A stretch of 64,000 nucleotides of DNA from Flavitalea plasmicola (lineage in GTDB: Bacteria > Bacteroidota > Bacteroidia > Chitinophagales > Chitinophagaceae), in the NCBI RefSeq assembly GCF_030546645.1, contig NZ_JAUOTO010000003.1:186001-250000 (forward strand). The letters run 5' to 3'. Below are positions 62,108 to 64,000 of the stretch, piece by piece. The notes beneath the pieces are model-generated. The model did not search any database, was not told the DNA's origin, and saw only the letters and a list, made by a program, of their open reading frames with translations. The translations under genes were made by a program, and so were the position numbers. Position 1 is the first letter of the stretch; the number at the start of each line of letters is the position of its first letter.

Positions 62108-63652
62108 TTATATCGGCGTGATCGGAAAAGTAAGGATCAGTTTGCAACCATTACCTGGTGCTGTAATGAAGCTGGCCTTCCCCCTAAAAAGCTCGGCCCG
62201 GCTGATAATGTTGCTTATGCCTATGCCAGCGTTCTTCTTTTTTTTCGTGATGTCAAATCCTATCCCATTATCTAAGATGGAAAGAACGAAGCCTGCCTTC
62301 GTTTCTGACATAGTGATCTGTATTTCAGATGCGCCGGCATGCTTCAATATATTATTCAGTTGCTCCTGGACTATTCTATAGGTGTTCAATTTGAATTTGC
62401 TGCTCATTGTCTTTTCCATAGAGGGTTTCAATATACAGCGTATCCTCACCGGATAGATCTTCATTGTGTCGCGGGCGATATGTTCGATTTCCGCGCAAAG
62501 CCTGAAATCCTTGTCCGTCATCAATCCTTTTGTCAATTTCCTGATCTCCTCTATAGCCGTGAACATGTACTCGGAAGAATGTATTAAATAGATCTCCCCG
62601 TTCTTTATATCCTTCCTTGCCATATCGAGATATAACATGGATGCTGCCAATATCTGATTAACATTATCATGGAGCTCCTTCCCGATGTCAGATCTTTCCG
62701 TTTCCCTGGCTTCTACTACGGCTTCTGTTAATTCGTTCTTCTTTACCCTGAGCTCCCATTCCAGAATTTCCTCCAGTTTTTGCGTCTTACTTATATCATG
62801 TATCACCCCGATCATCCTTATGGCATTTCCATCGCTGTTCCTTATGATAATGCTCCGGATAATGACATTGGATATTCTACCATCCGGGCACATGAATTGA
62901 AAGCTGTCTTCCCAGGTCTTTTTTTCGGATTCGAAGACCTTACGAATCTTTTTTTGCATCATTTCCCTTTCTTCCTTTTGAAAGAAGGCCATCCATTCTT
63001 CGAAACTGACTTTCGCCTCGGGCAATTTATGGCCGAAAACGTTCTCATAGCTTCTTCCGAAGGAGATCTGCCTGGCGGCGATATCCCAATCCCAGGTTAC
63101 GTCGTATGTTGTTTTACCTATCGATCTTATCCAGTCATTATTTTCTGCCTGGGTGGTATCGGATTTTGATTGGGCGATGACTATATTACTTGCTATCGAT
63201 CGCTCATTTGCAACATCGATCTTTTTTTGTATCGATAGTCTTCCCCTCCGATCGACGATGCTGGTGATGGAATTCCTGATGCCTTTGGCATCTTTAAATA
63301 CCACGGAGGTGATCTCACAGGGCCACAATTTGCCGCCCTTTCTTATTATCGACAGGTCGGCTTTGGCACTCCCTTCCTGTGTTCTTTGGCGGAGCATCAG
63401 TTTATAGCTCTCTTCCGAGAACTGGAAAATGTCCTTCCTTTTCCTGGTTAGTAATTCCTTTTTGGAATAGCCCAGCAATCTACAGGCAGCTCTATTCGCC
63501 CTGATGATCCTGCCGTCTGCCACGAGTGAAATGATATTTGCCTGCAACGAATTTTCAAACGCCTTCTGCAGAAGGGGATCCGGGATAAAGGTAGTTTCCC
63601 GGTTGGTTAGAGCGGACTTTTTTTTCTTTGCTGTTTCCCGAGATGCGCGCAT
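62108..63652 (-). CDS. PAS-domain sensor histidine kinase (HisKA_3 type)
   Basis: 514 residues, no membrane span, so cytoplasmic. Two PAS domains are visible (about 35-140, QANIISLVADGRIIRANRAA; and about 170-300, WDWDIAARQISFGRSYENV with PDGRISNVII). A HisKA_3 dimerisation helix follows with the phospho-acceptor His in RSDIGKELHDNVNQIL, then an ATP-binding domain with RIVQEQLNNILKHAGA and LDNGIGFD. Pairs with NarL-type regulators; one is encoded 11 bases upstream on the same strand. Base composition is noticeably more AT-rich than most of the window. Convergent with the permease gene. Confidence 0.93.
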   Translation of the reverse strand: MRASRETAKKKKSALTNRETTFIPDPLLQKAFENSLQANIISLVADGRIIRANRAACRLLGYSKKELLTRKRKDIFQFSEESYKLMLRQRTQEGSAKADLSIIRKGGKLWPCEITSVVFKDAKGIRNSITSIVDRRGRLSIQKKIDVANERSIASNIVIAQSKSDTTQAENNDWIRSIGKTTYDVTWDWDIAARQISFGRSYENVFGHKLPEAKVSFEEWMAFFQKEEREMMQKKIRKVFESEKKTWEDSFQFMCPDGRISNVIIRSIIIRNSDGNAIRMIGVIHDISKTQKLEEILEWELRVKKNELTEAVVEARETERSDIGKELHDNVNQILAASMLYLDMARKDIKNGEIYLIHSSEYMFTAIEEIRKLTKGLMTDKDFRLCAEIEHIARDTMKIYPVRIRCILKPSMEKTMSSKFKLNTYRIVQEQLNNILKHAGASEIQITMSETKAGFVLSILDNGIGFDITKKKKNAGIGISNIISRAELFRGKASFITAPGNGCKLILTFPITPI

Positions 63653-63663
63653 GATAAATAAGT

Positions 63664-64000
63664 TTAATGCCAGAGCTCAACCGCGTGCGAGTTGACATAT
63701 TGGATCAGGGAGATTGTCGTTTTTTGCTTCATCTTTTTGAGTATATCATGCCGGTGGACTTCAACTGTTCTTGTAGATATTCCTAATTCAGCAGCGATCT
63801 CTTTAGATGACCTTCCCGCACTTAACAGACCCAGGACCTGCAATTGCCTTTCGGAAAGAGAATTTAAGCCAGACTCCTTGTCTTGGGCCATTTGCTCTGA
63901 AAGGTTTTTTTTTGCTTCCTGGCAAATATATATGGTCCCTTTATTCACTTCTTTGATCGCATCCAGCATTTCCAGGCGAGGGGAGGTCTTGGTCACATAG
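63664..64000 (-). CDS. NarL/FixJ-type response regulator, 3' part only
   Basis: The frame runs off the right edge, so the receiver domain is mostly outside the window; a GTG at 63996 is internal (YVTKTSP fits the end of a receiver domain, with the conserved Lys). Residual receiver (EMLDAIKEVNKGTIYI) is followed by a LuxR-type helix-turn-helix (LSERQLQVLGLLSAGRSSKEI; RTVEVHRHDILKKM). Its stop is 11 bases before the PAS kinase start, so the two form a two-component operon. Confidence 0.9.
   Translation of the reverse strand, partial: YVTKTSPRLEMLDAIKEVNKGTIYICQEAKKNLSEQMAQDKESGLNSLSERQLQVLGLLSAGRSSKEIAAELGISTRTVEVHRHDILKKMKQKTTISLIQYVNSHAVELWH

Noticed and set aside
1..64000. Mobile elements, prophage or tRNA genes
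   Set aside because: No transposase, integrase, phage structural gene, terminal inverted repeat or cloverleaf sequence was seen.

Overview
The window reads as chromosomal DNA of a soil- or plant-associated member of the Bacteroidota, most likely the family Chitinophagaceae. The evidence is a SusC/SusD pair, TonB-linked receptors, reg_prop/LytS hybrid sensors with LytTR regulators, DUF1800/DUF1501 and DUF1080 proteins, a TPR-CHAT protein, a few TAnnTTTG-like -7 boxes, and moderately GC-rich coding sequence. I see no rRNA, tRNA, CRISPR array, insertion sequence, integrase or phage gene. The genus is inference.

Layout. (1) 1-13.5 kb: the 3' part of a TPR histidine kinase, a Tat-exported NHL propeller protein, a GH95 glycosidase, a small zinc-finger-like protein, a vanadium-haloperoxidase-like lipoprotein, an NTF2-like protein with a GMC oxidoreductase, and the DUF1800-DUF1501 pair with two small envelope genes upstream. 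(2) 13.6-25.5 kb: a compact glycan-utilisation locus. ROK regulator, SusC, SusD and a lipoprotein-type creatininase homologue run on the minus strand; KDPG aldolase and a GH38 enzyme with a lyase-like N-terminal module run on the plus strand. A 23-bp palindrome lies between the two arms. (3) 26.4-32 kb: an ECF sigma factor and a membrane TPR protein (probable anti-sigma factor), facing a lipoprotein gene and a TPR-CHAT protease-like gene, with an array of degenerate ~23-bp repeats between them. (4) 32-40 kb: a TonB receptor, divergent from a propeller-GAF-LytS sensor with its LytTR regulator. (5) 40-46.4 kb: membrane and housekeeping genes, a MocR regulator divergent from an AhpD-like/MBL pair with a clear operator, and an L,D-transpeptidase overlapping a previously hidden 46-codon lipoprotein gene that ends in lysine. 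(6) 46.5-64 kb: H1-like DUF6496 protein, AsmA, DUF2652, glycerate kinase, VOC protein, alpha/beta hydrolase, two DUF1080 proteins, YwqG-like protein, CE2-like esterase, nitrilase, MacB/FtsX permease, and a PAS kinase with its NarL-type regulator, which is cut by the window edge.

How the genes fit together. Much of the content concerns capture and breakdown of complex carbohydrate: GH95, GH38, CE2, SusCD, and enzymes that could work on 3-keto sugars (GMC oxidoreductase, DUF1080). Around this sit several signal-transduction sets. The most interesting candidate for an undescribed system is the sigma factor / membrane TPR protein / periplasmic TPR-CHAT protein group at 26.4-32 kb. Its predicted topology would allow CHAT cleavage of the anti-sigma factor outside the inner membrane. 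The second is the L,D-transpeptidase with its overlapping lysine-ended mini-lipoprotein. Both functional ideas are inference.
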